Source of the DNA: Moorella sp. E308F
GTDB lineage: Bacteria > Bacillota > DSM-521 > Neomoorellales > Neomoorellaceae
Direction of reading: 5' to 3'
Length of the DNA stretch: 64,000 nt
Assembly: GCF_006538365.1 (NCBI RefSeq)
Contig: NZ_BJKN01000001.1
Span: 1,030,821 to 1,094,820, forward strand
The notes under the pieces are model-generated. The model saw only the letters and a list, made by a program, of their open reading frames with translations. It ran no database searches and was not told where the DNA came from. Made by a program: the position numbers and the translations under genes. Positions 28,406 to 37,328 of this stretch are shown one piece after another. Positions within the stretch are counted from its first letter, which is position 1; each line of letters opens with the position of its first letter.

Positions 28406-29391
28406 TGTTAGGATTAGCCATGATCCTGCAAGCCGCTATATTCCTGGCGGCCGCTATCTTCCGCAAAAAGTTTTTAAACCTCATCATGGAGAGCGTCCAG
28501 GAAGGTGCCTCAAGGTATCACGAAAAAGTCTCCGAACGCATAATCCAGGCCAACGCCGCCATAGCCCGTCGCCTTGGCCTGGCCGATATGATCAGCGACT
28601 GGTGGATCGCCAGGCATAACAGGGGGAGGGGAGGAGACCCTCCTGATGATGATCACAAAGACGCTGCTTTAGGCGGCGTATGGGAGCAAATGCCGCCCCC
28701 GCCGTCCCGGCCTTCCAACGCCAAGCAGCTGCCGCCCGGTGGCCCGGTTACCATCGATATTGAACCGGAGCCGGAAGTATGGGAGGGCCGGCCGCCCCAG
28801 GGCTATCCCTTCAAAGAACTGGGCAACGGCCATGAAGAAACTGGCTTTATCTTGGTAAACAAAGAAAATGCTCATGATACCTCCCTGAATACCGCCGGCG
28901 CGATACCCAAAGGAATCATCAACTCCAGGCAGGCCAACGGTAAAGCTGCCATGAAGAAGGAGGCTGCCGCCGCTGCTGATGGGGCCGCGACTCTTGCAGG
29001 TGAGGGGGTGACGACAGCAGCCGTAAATATGGCCGTAACTGCCGGCAAGAAAGTTAAAGAAGGGGTCCAGGGAGAAGCCAGGGCCGTAGCCGGACCAGCC
29101 ATCAGCCAACCGGCAGGGGGAGTACGCCTGGAAGGGGGCAGGGAAACCGGCAATTTGCTGCCGGCGACAGGCTCAAAAGCTACAGCTCAAAATCAGGGAC
29201 AAACTTGGAGCCCCGCCAAACAGACGCCGGAGCCTGTCAATCTCAACTCCCGGCCTATAGTCAACCAGGAAGCGCTCCTTGAGCCCAGGGAACCTCGGCG
29301 GCCTGAAGCTATGGTAGACGGTACGGCCAATACAACTGGTACTCAGGATAAACCGCAAATCCCGGCGCAACCGGGGCCTCCTGCTGGGTAG
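28405..29391 (+). CDS. Membrane-anchored, proline-rich transfer protein
   Basis: This 328-residue protein has a single N-terminal hydrophobic segment (LGLAMILQAAIFLAAAIF), a helical stretch to about residue 75, and then a long low-complexity region rich in P, G, A, E and K, such as MPPPPSRPSNAKQLPPGGP. The tail is probably disordered. It is joined to the VirB6-like gene with one base shared between stop and start. No family is recognised; similar Pro-rich anchored proteins act as scaffolds in transfer systems, which is only inference here. Confidence 0.6.
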   Translation: MLGLAMILQAAIFLAAAIFRKKFLNLIMESVQEGASRYHEKVSERIIQANAAIARRLGLADMISDWWIARHNRGRGGDPPDDDHKDAALGGVWEQMPPPPSRPSNAKQLPPGGPVTIDIEPEPEVWEGRPPQGYPFKELGNGHEETGFILVNKENAHDTSLNTAGAIPKGIINSRQANGKAAMKKEAAAAADGAATLAGEGVTTAAVNMAVTAGKKVKEGVQGEARAVAGPAISQPAGGVRLEGGRETGNLLPATGSKATAQNQGQTWSPAKQTPEPVNLNSRPIVNQEALLEPREPRRPEAMVDGTANTTGTQDKPQIPAQPGPPAG

Positions 29392-29928
29392 GCGATCCCC
29401 ATCCCCTCATAATATCCACCAGCCCCAGGAGCGCTGATGTCTGAAGATGCAGCAAAGATTCCTCTACTACTTGTGAACAACTTGCGATTATAGAAGGATA
29501 TTCCATATTTTTGCAGAAAAATACTAAAAAGCTCAGAGGGAGGAGATATTATGTTTAACTTACCAGGGAAATCTCTTCTTTTAGTCGCAAATTAGTAAGG
29601 GAAAGAGAGGGAGAATGTTTATGCCTAAGTATCATATTCGTTATGGTGAGCAAAATAAACATCCTCTAGTATGAAATCTGATGCTCCCCACGGCTAAAGC
29701 CGGGGGGTTCTACCGGCGGCAACCGCGACCTCTCCCGCGCTCTCGCCTCGCCCTTTCGGGTTGGCTACAACATCGCGGGCCTCAGCCTCGGTCCTTCCCA
29801 CGATTCTATCCGTGGCACCGGCTTTCGCGGGCGACCCACTGTCACCATATTTTGCCGCCGCTTTCATCTCTCCCCCTGAAGGGGGAGAGGGTAAAAGAGG
29901 CGGTTTTGTAAAAACGACCTCGGAGAAG
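29392..29928. other. Intergenic region with gene remnants and IS200/IS605-like end
   Basis: This 537-base gap holds two very short frames with good ribosome sites: MFNLPGKSLLLVAN after GGGAGGAG near 29550, and MPKYHIRYGEQNKHPLV after GGGAGAATG near 29620. They look like truncated genes. Near 29685-29715 the sequence GATGCTCCCCACGGCT with AAAGCCGGGGGG forms a palindrome typical of IS200/IS605 ends, but no transposase is nearby. The rest is GC-rich, non-coding sequence. Confidence 0.5.
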
Positions 29929-29955
29929 GGAGCCTGAAACAGGGCTCCTTTTTTT
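29929..29955 (+). terminator. Intrinsic terminator
   Basis: GGAGCC / GGCTCC with an 8-base loop and seven T residues lies just upstream of the lytic transglycosylase gene. Confidence 0.82.
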
Positions 29956-29971
29956 GATGGGAGGATATTTT

Positions 29972-30997
29972 ATGGACCCAATGGTAGTAGCAGTATCAAC
30001 CAGCGCTGCAAAAAAAGTCGGTAAGTTGGCCACGTCGGCCCGGGCCAGGGAGGGCCTGGCCGTAAAGATTGAATATCTGGCGGTAGGCATCTTTTTTCTT
30101 ATTACAACCCTGCTTATATCCCTGGTCCTCATATTTTTCCTGGCCCTGGGAATGGACGATCAAGGCAAAATCACCGGCTTCCGGTCCGGCGCACCAACGG
30201 CCTTTGCCGTAGCCGATATACCGACCCAGTACCTGCCCATTTTCCTTAAAGCCCAGGAAAGGTACGGGGTATCCTGGGCGGTACTTGCGGCCATCGCCAA
30301 AATAGAATCCGGTTTCGGGCGCGATATGGGACCATCCAGCGCCGGGGCGATAGGCTTCATGCAGTTCATGCCGGCCACCTGGGAGCAATACAAGCAGGAC
30401 GGCGACGGGGACGGCCGGATGGACCCCTATAACCCCTACGACGCCATCTTCGCCGCCGCCAACATGCTTAAAGCCGACGGCTTCGCCATCGATCCCCGGG
30501 GAGCCATCTTCGCCTATAACCACGCCAACTGGTACGTGGATATGGTCATGAGCCAGGCGGCGGCCTACGCCTCCACCATGCTGCCGGTAGGCCAGGGCAT
30601 TTGGCCCCTCCCAGGCCAATATAAAACCGTCACCGACGGTTACGGCATGCGCTGGCACCCGATTCTAAAAAAATACAGCTTTCACGACGGCATAGATCTA
30701 CCGGCGCCGGAAGGCACGCCGGTATTTGCAGTGCAAGATGGTAAGGTGATCTGGGATAGAGAGAACGGCGCTTATGGCCTTTGCGTAATCCTGGACCACG
30801 GCGGCCTTATGACCATGTACGGCCACCTGTCGGATGTAGCTGTAAGAAAAGGGGAAAAGGTGAAGGCCGGCCAGGTTATCGGCTATATAGGTAATACTGG
30901 CCTCTCCACCGGCCCCCACCTGCATTTCAGCGTTTACATCAACGGCCGACCGGCCAACCCGGAAGAGTGGCTGAAGATACCTTCGGGAAATAACTGA
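29972..30997 (+). CDS. Bifunctional lytic transglycosylase / M23 endopeptidase (VirB1-like)
   Basis: This 341-residue membrane-anchored cell-wall hydrolase opens peptidoglycan for the transfer machine. One membrane helix lies at about 25-55 (AVGIFFLITTLLISLVLIFF). An SLT domain follows, with the catalytic glutamate in AAIAKIESGFG and GAIGFMQFMPATW (about 105-135), then an M23 peptidase with FHDGIDLPAPEGTPV, TMYGHLSDV and GPHLHFSVY, supplying the zinc ligands. The ATG at 29972 follows GGGAGG. This domain pair is typical of Gram-positive conjugation hydrolases. Confidence 0.93.
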   Translation: MDPMVVAVSTSAAKKVGKLATSARAREGLAVKIEYLAVGIFFLITTLLISLVLIFFLALGMDDQGKITGFRSGAPTAFAVADIPTQYLPIFLKAQERYGVSWAVLAAIAKIESGFGRDMGPSSAGAIGFMQFMPATWEQYKQDGDGDGRMDPYNPYDAIFAAANMLKADGFAIDPRGAIFAYNHANWYVDMVMSQAAAYASTMLPVGQGIWPLPGQYKTVTDGYGMRWHPILKKYSFHDGIDLPAPEGTPVFAVQDGKVIWDRENGAYGLCVILDHGGLMTMYGHLSDVAVRKGEKVKAGQVIGYIGNTGLSTGPHLHFSVYINGRPANPEEWLKIPSGNN

Positions 30998-31011
30998 GGA
31001 GGCCAGAAAAA

Positions 31012-33522
31012 ATGGCCAAAATAGTAACATCCCTTGCCCTGGTACCAGGCGCCGGAGCCACGTTTATTGCCACAAATATCGGCGCCTGGACGGCAAAGAA
31101 AAGCATAAAAACTTTGCTCATAGATCTAAGCGCAAGGGGCGTTTTAGGCCCATTGTTCCTAGTGGAAAAAGCAAAAGAAAAGGTTTACCCAACAACGACA
31201 ACCTGGCAGGAATTCAGCGACCCCGCCTCCTCACTCATCAAAACCCAGTATGGTCTGGCTGTTCTCCCGGCGCCGGAACGCGACAAAAGTACGGATTACA
31301 ATTTAAACGCCGAAGCCATTCTTGATTATTTTGACTCGTTATTTAAAGTAATAGTTGTCGATCTGGGCGGGGACATATATTTGCCCCATGTATTCCCCGT
31401 CATGGAAAAGGCCTCCAAAAACATATTAGTGGCTGAACCGAGCAAAAGATGTGTCGAAGCTTTGCCGGGCCACATCAAAGAAATCTTGATGCAATATAAA
31501 CCAGAACTGATAATCAACCGTGTAACTTCCCGGGCTTATTACCATCCTAGGGATATAGCCCGGCAGTTTAACGTAGGACAGTATATAGCCATCATTGATG
31601 ATCCCAAGTCTAACAACGAAGCTATAAAGCAGCGCCTTCCCCTCTCGCTTTATGGAAAAGGAAAAACAGCAAAAAATTTAATTGAATTGGTGAAATATAT
31701 ACTTGGTGATACACTAACCCAAGAAAAGGGAAAGGAGGTATCAAATAATTACAGTAATGGTTATAACCCCAAAAATCTATTTGCAAATAGGTTACCAAAA
31801 ATCCGGTTACCCTCCTTTGGCTGTAGTATAAAAAAGGCAGAGATTATTCCTAAGCCAGTACAAGAGAAACCAGATCCATCTTCTTCTAAAAATCCACTTC
31901 ATCTTTACGCCCTCGGTGAATTTAAAACCGATATTGCCGGGGTAAGTTGCTTTGCCAGCATAGATGAACTGGAAAAAGCCATAAACATAAAAGATCCAAC
32001 GTGCATTATCCTCCACGCCGCTCCCGGCGTAACAGGCAACCTCAAAAACTTACGCCGCCGGGTCAAACTTGCTTCCATACCGGTTGCCGTCATAGGCCGG
32101 TGCAACGATTGCGACAATATAGCAGCGATATATGAAGCGGGCGCCGATGAGCATGCAGACGAATTGACCCCGGAGGTTATTAAGAAACTGGTTGCAAGGA
32201 AAAAACGCCTGGAAGCCCTCTGGAGTCGTGCCGTCCGCGACGACCTGACAGGGTTATACAAACGCAGTTTTATGGAAGAGTGCCTGCGGGAAGCGCTGGA
32301 AAGCTACCAGAATAACAACGTGCCGGTAGCTTTTCTTATTTGCGACCTTGACCATTTCAAGCAGGTGAACGATACCTACGGTCACCAAGCCGGAGACGCC
32401 GTTCTCAAGGAGTTTGCTCGTTTCCTACGCTTATCCGTCCGCGAAACAGACATCGTGGCCCGGTACGGAGGCGAAGAGTTCGCCGTCATCTTTCCCCGGA
32501 CAGAGGGCGAAATAGCCCGGACGGTGGCGCAACGGCTCTGCGAAGCATGGGCCGAACACGTGATAGACATCGGCGGCCGGAAGGTGGCCAGCACCTTTTC
32601 GGCCGGACTGGCGGCTTCCGCGCCCGGCATGGCCCCGCCAGACATGATCAAAGCCGCCGACCAGGCGCTTTACCGGGCTAAAAAGGCCGGCCGCAACCGG
32701 GTGGTAGCTGCGTGGGACAAAACCGTTCCAGCGTTTTCGCCCGTACCCCCTGTGGAGGTACAGAGCGTCCCCGCGGTAAGACCGGGAGCTGTTGTTAATA
32801 AAGCCGCCCCGGTAGAAACGCCGGCCCGGCTAGAGACGACGCGCTTGTCAGCTCTTACCACGCCTTCCCCTGTTCAGGAAGTACCACCCCCGGTGCCGCA
32901 GTCTTTGCCTAAGCTTCAGCCACCTCCCCCTGCCAGGAGAACCGGCGGCTTTTCCTTTGTCCCCATGGAAAATATGGTGGTTCTTTATGGCGTGACGCCG
33001 GGGGCGGACGTTGCCGGGGTAGCCATTGAAATTTGCAGATCGTTGCAAAAGGCGCGCTTTAAAGTAGCCCTTATAGAGGCTAATTTCAGCAATCCGGGAC
33101 TGGCCTTGCGCCTGGGTATCCCAGGTGAAGAGATGTGGGATCGGGACTGGCGCATCGGCGGGGCCAGCGTAGGAGGGTACTGGCAGGGCATCGCAGCCTG
33201 GCTTTTAGACCCCTGGGTTAAGGATACGCCGCCAGAGGAAGATTTACTAAGCATCTTGAGAGACATGCTTAATGCCGCTGTTGAACTTAAAAGTAAGTGG
33301 ATAATAGTAGAGTGTGATTATGACTTCCCCTATTTTAAAGCCTTGTCCAGGGCGGCCGGGCATACCCTGGCCATTATCAGGCCCGGAGAACGCCTGCCGT
33401 TATACGGCGACTTTCCAGGCATTCTGGTGAAAGACCGGGCAGGCAGCACGGAATACCCGGCCTATGAAATCCATCAGATCGCAGATATGCTCAAAAACAA
33501 AAAGGAGATGACGGCAAATTGA
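31012..33522 (+). CDS. TadZ/ParA-like - REC-like - GGDEF - ParA-like fusion protein
   Basis: This 836-residue protein appears to combine four parts. Residues 1-240 resemble a MinD/ParA/TadZ fold with a degenerate P-loop (VPGAGATFIATNIG, no Walker lysine). Residues about 300-395 look like a pseudo-receiver ending AGADEHADELTP. Residues about 400-570 are a GGDEF domain with DDLTGLYKRSF, CDLDHFKQVNDTYGHQAGD, the active-site RYGGEEF (485-490) and an inhibitory-site RETD (477-480), so it should make c-di-GMP. A Pro-rich linker leads to a second ParA-like domain (650-830). It overlaps the first tad gene by 4 bases, linking c-di-GMP to pilus assembly. Confidence 0.85.
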   Translation: MAKIVTSLALVPGAGATFIATNIGAWTAKKSIKTLLIDLSARGVLGPLFLVEKAKEKVYPTTTTWQEFSDPASSLIKTQYGLAVLPAPERDKSTDYNLNAEAILDYFDSLFKVIVVDLGGDIYLPHVFPVMEKASKNILVAEPSKRCVEALPGHIKEILMQYKPELIINRVTSRAYYHPRDIARQFNVGQYIAIIDDPKSNNEAIKQRLPLSLYGKGKTAKNLIELVKYILGDTLTQEKGKEVSNNYSNGYNPKNLFANRLPKIRLPSFGCSIKKAEIIPKPVQEKPDPSSSKNPLHLYALGEFKTDIAGVSCFASIDELEKAINIKDPTCIILHAAPGVTGNLKNLRRRVKLASIPVAVIGRCNDCDNIAAIYEAGADEHADELTPEVIKKLVARKKRLEALWSRAVRDDLTGLYKRSFMEECLREALESYQNNNVPVAFLICDLDHFKQVNDTYGHQAGDAVLKEFARFLRLSVRETDIVARYGGEEFAVIFPRTEGEIARTVAQRLCEAWAEHVIDIGGRKVASTFSAGLAASAPGMAPPDMIKAADQALYRAKKAGRNRVVAAWDKTVPAFSPVPPVEVQSVPAVRPGAVVNKAAPVETPARLETTRLSALTTPSPVQEVPPPVPQSLPKLQPPPPARRTGGFSFVPMENMVVLYGVTPGADVAGVAIEICRSLQKARFKVALIEANFSNPGLALRLGIPGEEMWDRDWRIGGASVGGYWQGIAAWLLDPWVKDTPPEEDLLSILRDMLNAAVELKSKWIIVECDYDFPYFKALSRAAGHTLAIIRPGERLPLYGDFPGILVKDRAGSTEYPAYEIHQIADMLKNKKEMTAN

Positions 33523-34157
33523 AATTTGTCAGCAAGGGAACCGGCTCCTTTTTCCTTTTGGGAGCTATCATGGCGGCCGCCGTGGCTGGGTTCTTTGCCT
33601 TGCAGGCGGTGCGTATGGCCGCACCCACGGTGCCAGTTCTTGTGGCCAAGACGGACCTAAAAGTTGGAGAAAGGCTGACGGAGGAAAAAATCGAGGTGAT
33701 CAATTTGCCCCCGGCGGCAGTGCCCAAAGACAGGGTGAATGCCGACAATTTCGAAAAAACGGTGGGGTATCACTTGAAGACAGCCCTGGCGGCCGGAACG
33801 CCGATACGGACGAGTTATATCGCCGAACTTTCGCCTGCTGGGGGAACGCTGGCGGCCAGGCTGGCCCTTACCGGCCAGGGGAACTGGCGTGCCATAGCAT
33901 TGCCGCCTGATGCCACCAAAGGCTTGCCGGTGGAAGTGGGTGACAGGGTGGATATAATCGGTGTGACGGGTGAAGGTCCTGCTACCGTTACTGAGGTCCT
34001 GGCCGAAGGCGTTATGGTGGTTGAAGCGCCGCCCGCGCCCAAAGATGATTCCGAGCCCGGGAGCGCAGTCGTGGCCGTGCCCCTGGAAAAAGCCCCGAAG
34101 GTGGTACTTGCTATTACAAAAGGGAAAGTGCTGGCGGCCCTGCGGCCTCTTGAGTAA
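33519..34157 (+). CDS. CpaB/RcpC-like pilus protein (Tad locus 1)
   Basis: This 212-residue protein has an N-terminal membrane helix (FFLLGAIMAAAVAGFFALQAV) and a SAF domain (VPVLVAKTDLKVGERLTEEKI), the CpaB/RcpC pattern of Tad pilus periplasmic or surface assembly proteins. It starts at a TTG behind AAAAGGAGATGA and overlaps the stop of the GGDEF fusion gene. The locus lacks a secretin, as expected for a cell without an outer secretin channel. Confidence 0.88.
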   Translation: MKFVSKGTGSFFLLGAIMAAAVAGFFALQAVRMAAPTVPVLVAKTDLKVGERLTEEKIEVINLPPAAVPKDRVNADNFEKTVGYHLKTALAAGTPIRTSYIAELSPAGGTLAARLALTGQGNWRAIALPPDATKGLPVEVGDRVDIIGVTGEGPATVTEVLAEGVMVVEAPPAPKDDSEPGSAVVAVPLEKAPKVVLAITKGKVLAALRPLE

Positions 34158-34178
34158 GAAAAGTGAAGGGGTGCCGGT

Positions 34179-34526
34179 ATGATGGGTTCAGGAATGCACC
34201 AGAAGGCGGGAGAAGCGAGATTTTTTATGCTTGCGGCCGGAGTTTTGCTTTTGGCGCTTTCTTACGCCGGGTATGCATATGCAATCGGGGTATCGTCGTT
34301 CATGTTCGGTTTTTTCTCGTTGGGATTTACGCTCTTTGTTTCAGGTGCGTATCAAATGATGTGCCGCCTTGCCGACCTTGAGGCGTTTGCCTGGGCGGCG
34401 CTGGCGTTTCTTGCCCTGCCGCTGGCGCTGCTTTGGCTATGGCCCTTGGGCTTTCTTTTAAAAGCAACCTGGACGGTTTTCCATCTCGCATCAGTCTGGA
34501 TGTTTTTTATTTTCCCGCAGCTTTAA
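34179..34526 (+). CDS. Small membrane protein of Tad locus 1
   Basis: This 115-residue protein has three or four hydrophobic segments (FFMLAAGVLLLALSYAGYAYA, FMFGFFSLGFTLFVSGAY, FAWAALAFLALPLALLWLWPLG and a final one). No family is recognised. It sits between CpaB and CpaE genes and starts at ATGATG behind GAAGGGG. A pilus-assembly accessory role is inferred from position only. Confidence 0.65.
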   Translation: MMGSGMHQKAGEARFFMLAAGVLLLALSYAGYAYAIGVSSFMFGFFSLGFTLFVSGAYQMMCRLADLEAFAWAALAFLALPLALLWLWPLGFLLKATWTVFHLASVWMFFIFPQL

Positions 34527-34578
34527 AGCGGCTGCGGCGATGTTGAAAAGTTTTGTTGAGGAGAAAGGGGGAAAAGCA

Positions 34579-35904
34579 TTGTATTTTGGAGCCGACAATC
34601 TTATCCGGCTGCTGGTGGCGGATGATGACCCTGAATACAGAGACCGCATACGCCGGGCCTTTGAAGGTCACCCGCGCATAAGGGTTACGGCCCTGGCCCA
34701 GTCCGGTCGCGACGCCATCGGTATGGCGCGGGACGGCGCGCCGGATGCCGCTTTGATAGACCTGGGACTGGTGGATATGAGTGGCCTGGATGTGGCTGAA
34801 CAGGTAGCCAGGGTGTCGCCGGGCACGGTGGTTTTTATTGCTACTGACAATCCTTCCATGGATTTGTACCGGCGGGCCATGGCGTTGGGCGTCCGGCAGG
34901 TGTTCACGAAAAACATGACGGCCGCCGATATTGCCGGGATGATTGAGCAGGAAGTGGACGCCATAAGGGAAGAGATGCGGCGACAGGCGGAGAAGCTGCC
35001 CCTGGTGGCCCCGGGCAGCGGGCCTTTGGGCCGTTTTGGCGGCCAGGGCGCCCTTACCCAGGTGCAGAGTGTGCGCCGGGAAGTCATCGCCGTCGCTTCG
35101 CCCAAGGGCGGCGTGGGCAAAACTACGACGGCCGTGAACATGGCCTGCGCCGCGGCTGCCCAGGCCAGTTTGAAGGTGAAAGTGGCCATTGTGGATCTAA
35201 ACGAGTTCGGCTGCGTCACCATCCAGATGAACATGGGCACGCCAGAAAAAGCCCTGACCGGGGATATGGGCTACAGGAACATCCTCAACTGGCAGTATAT
35301 ATCTAACAACCCGTCCCCGGAGGAAGTGCAGGAGTTCATGTTCCGGCACGTTTCCGGAGTCTGGGTAGTGCCGGCTGTGCCCCTGCCGGAAAAAATAGCG
35401 GAAGTCAACCAGGCCCTGATCACTAAGGTGATAAGCATTTTACGCAATAATTTTGACCTGGTGGTAATCGATTTGCCGCCTTCGATAACGCTGGACGTCT
35501 CCTGGGCGGCTACGGAAGCGGCGGACCACATTTTGATCGTGGTCACGCCGGACGTGCAGGTGATACCCGGCATGAACCAGCTTAACACCACCTTGAGGGC
35601 CCTTGGGGTGGCCTCCAAGTGCTACCGCATAGTTAACCGCTACAATATACCTGGGGGATTGAAGATAAGCGAGCTGGACCGTTACGTTCCTTATCCTTCC
35701 CTGGGTGTTTTCCCCGATGAGCCGGGCATCATGGAAGCCATCAAGCGGGGCGAGCCCTTCGTGCTTTCCCACCCGCAGGCGGAATTCAGCTTAGCGGTAA
35801 AAAGGGCTTTAAACCAGGTTTTCCCGGTCTTTTTAGAAAGCTTGCAGGGGACATCGAAAAGAAAAGGGGGGTTCCTTGGGCTGTTTAAGAAACGCTTTGC
35901 ATGA
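34579..35904 (+). CDS. CpaE/TadZ-like receiver-ParA ATPase (Tad locus 1)
   Basis: This 441-residue protein places the Tad apparatus at its membrane site. Residues 1-125 are a receiver domain (LLVADDDPEYRDRIRRAFEG, with the phosphoacceptor-type aspartate in DAALIDLGL). A ParA/MinD ATPase follows, with an intact ASPKGGVGKTTTAVN (about residue 175), VVIDLPPSITLD, and a basic C-terminus. The TTG at 34579 has AAGGGGG 7 bases upstream; an ATG at 34540 is in frame but has no ribosome site. It is the canonical ATPase that the degenerate copies in the 31012 protein resemble. Confidence 0.87.
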   Translation: MYFGADNLIRLLVADDDPEYRDRIRRAFEGHPRIRVTALAQSGRDAIGMARDGAPDAALIDLGLVDMSGLDVAEQVARVSPGTVVFIATDNPSMDLYRRAMALGVRQVFTKNMTAADIAGMIEQEVDAIREEMRRQAEKLPLVAPGSGPLGRFGGQGALTQVQSVRREVIAVASPKGGVGKTTTAVNMACAAAAQASLKVKVAIVDLNEFGCVTIQMNMGTPEKALTGDMGYRNILNWQYISNNPSPEEVQEFMFRHVSGVWVVPAVPLPEKIAEVNQALITKVISILRNNFDLVVIDLPPSITLDVSWAATEAADHILIVVTPDVQVIPGMNQLNTTLRALGVASKCYRIVNRYNIPGGLKISELDRYVPYPSLGVFPDEPGIMEAIKRGEPFVLSHPQAEFSLAVKRALNQVFPVFLESLQGTSKRKGGFLGLFKKRFA

Positions 35905-35933
35905 TTTAAGAGGTATTGGGAGGGAGAGCGCTT

Positions 35934-37301
35934 ATGCCTTTGAGCAACCGGCCCATGAGCGGCCTGCAGGAACGGCTTTATGCCAGCAGGGAAGGGAGAG
36001 ATTACCAAGAGGCTGTTGGCATTTTTAACAAAGAAGAGTTTTTCAACCAGATCCGGCCCCAGGCCCAGAAGCAGATCCAGGCCAGGTTTACCCTCCAGGA
36101 ACTTGCCGACCGTCATTCTCCGGCCCTGCGCCAGAAGGTGCGTTCAGTCGTTCTGGAATTAATTGAGGGGGCCGGGGTAAATCTTCCCAAACCTACTCTT
36201 GTCAACCTGGCGGAAGAACTGGTGAACGACCTTTTAGGCTACGGGCCCCTGGAGCCCTTCTTTACCGGGGAAATGGCCCAAAGGGTCACGGAAATAAAGG
36301 TGCTGCGCTGGGACCTGATCCGCATTGAAATCGACGGTAAAGAGATGAAAGCCACCGATGAGAACGGCAGGCCGGTAAAATTCCGCGATGAGCAGCACTG
36401 CCGGGACGTGCTGGAGAAGATGCTGGCCCCGACAGGCCGCCGGGTGGACCTGTCCAGTCCCCGGGTGTCGGCCAGGCTGCCGGACGGCTCCAGGCTCATG
36501 GCTCACATCCCGCCGGTGGCCGTCGAGGGGACGACAATGAGCATCAGGCGGTTCCGCATGGATATGACCATGGATAAGTTCCTGGAGTACGGGACTTTAA
36601 ACCGGGAAATGGCCGACTTCCTGGCCGCCTGCGTAAAGGGCAGGTTGAACATTATTGTGTCCGGCGGCACTTCTTCCGGCAAGAGCACGTTCCTCAACGT
36701 GCTGGCATCGTACATCCCGGAGGACGAAAGCATCATCACCATCGAAGACCCGGCGGAGCTGCGGCTTCAGCATTCCAACGTGCGGCGCCTTGAAGCCCGG
36801 CCGGCCAATGTGGAAGGCCAGGGGGAAATAACCCAGCGTGACCTGGTGGCCGACGCCCTGAGAATGGCGCCGAAGAGGATAATCGTCGGCGAGTGCCGCA
36901 GGGGCGAGGCCTTCGACATGATGCAGGCCATGGGGACAGGCCACGACGGTTCGATGACCACCCTGCACGCCAACAGCGCCGAAGAGGCCGTCAACCGGCG
37001 GCTGGTGAACATGATCCAGATGGCCGATATGGGCCTGCCTTACGAAGCCATCCTGGGGATGATCGCCGGTTCGGTTGACCTGGTGGTGCAGCTTTTGAAG
37101 GACAGGACCGGCAGGAGGAGGGTTGACCATATCTGCGAAGTGACCGGTTTGGAGAAACGGGACACCGGCTTGGCGGTGGGGATCAAAAAGATCTATGTCT
37201 GGAACCCAGAAAAAGGGGATTGGGAGAGGACGAAGGAGAAGTTTACCAAGACGGACCGCCTGGCTTTGTACGGGGTGGAACTGCCACCAGGCGTGAATTG
37301 A
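35934..37301 (+). CDS. CpaF/TadA secretion ATPase (Tad locus 1)
   Basis: This 455-residue hexameric ATPase drives pilin polymerisation. Walker A VSGGTSSGKSTFLN lies near residue 243, followed by IITIEDPAELRL, RIIVGECRRGEAFDMMQAMG (Walker B region) and GSMTTLHANSAEEA (His box), all typical of the TadA/VirB11 family. The ATG at 35934 follows TGGGAGGGAG. It lies in the fixed order cpaB-cpaE-cpaF-tadB-tadC-flp. Confidence 0.94.
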   Translation: MPLSNRPMSGLQERLYASREGRDYQEAVGIFNKEEFFNQIRPQAQKQIQARFTLQELADRHSPALRQKVRSVVLELIEGAGVNLPKPTLVNLAEELVNDLLGYGPLEPFFTGEMAQRVTEIKVLRWDLIRIEIDGKEMKATDENGRPVKFRDEQHCRDVLEKMLAPTGRRVDLSSPRVSARLPDGSRLMAHIPPVAVEGTTMSIRRFRMDMTMDKFLEYGTLNREMADFLAACVKGRLNIIVSGGTSSGKSTFLNVLASYIPEDESIITIEDPAELRLQHSNVRRLEARPANVEGQGEITQRDLVADALRMAPKRIIVGECRRGEAFDMMQAMGTGHDGSMTTLHANSAEEAVNRRLVNMIQMADMGLPYEAILGMIAGSVDLVVQLLKDRTGRRRVDHICEVTGLEKRDTGLAVGIKKIYVWNPEKGDWERTKEKFTKTDRLALYGVELPPGVN

Positions 37302-37328
37302 TCCGGCAGTCGATTATGAAGGGAGGAA

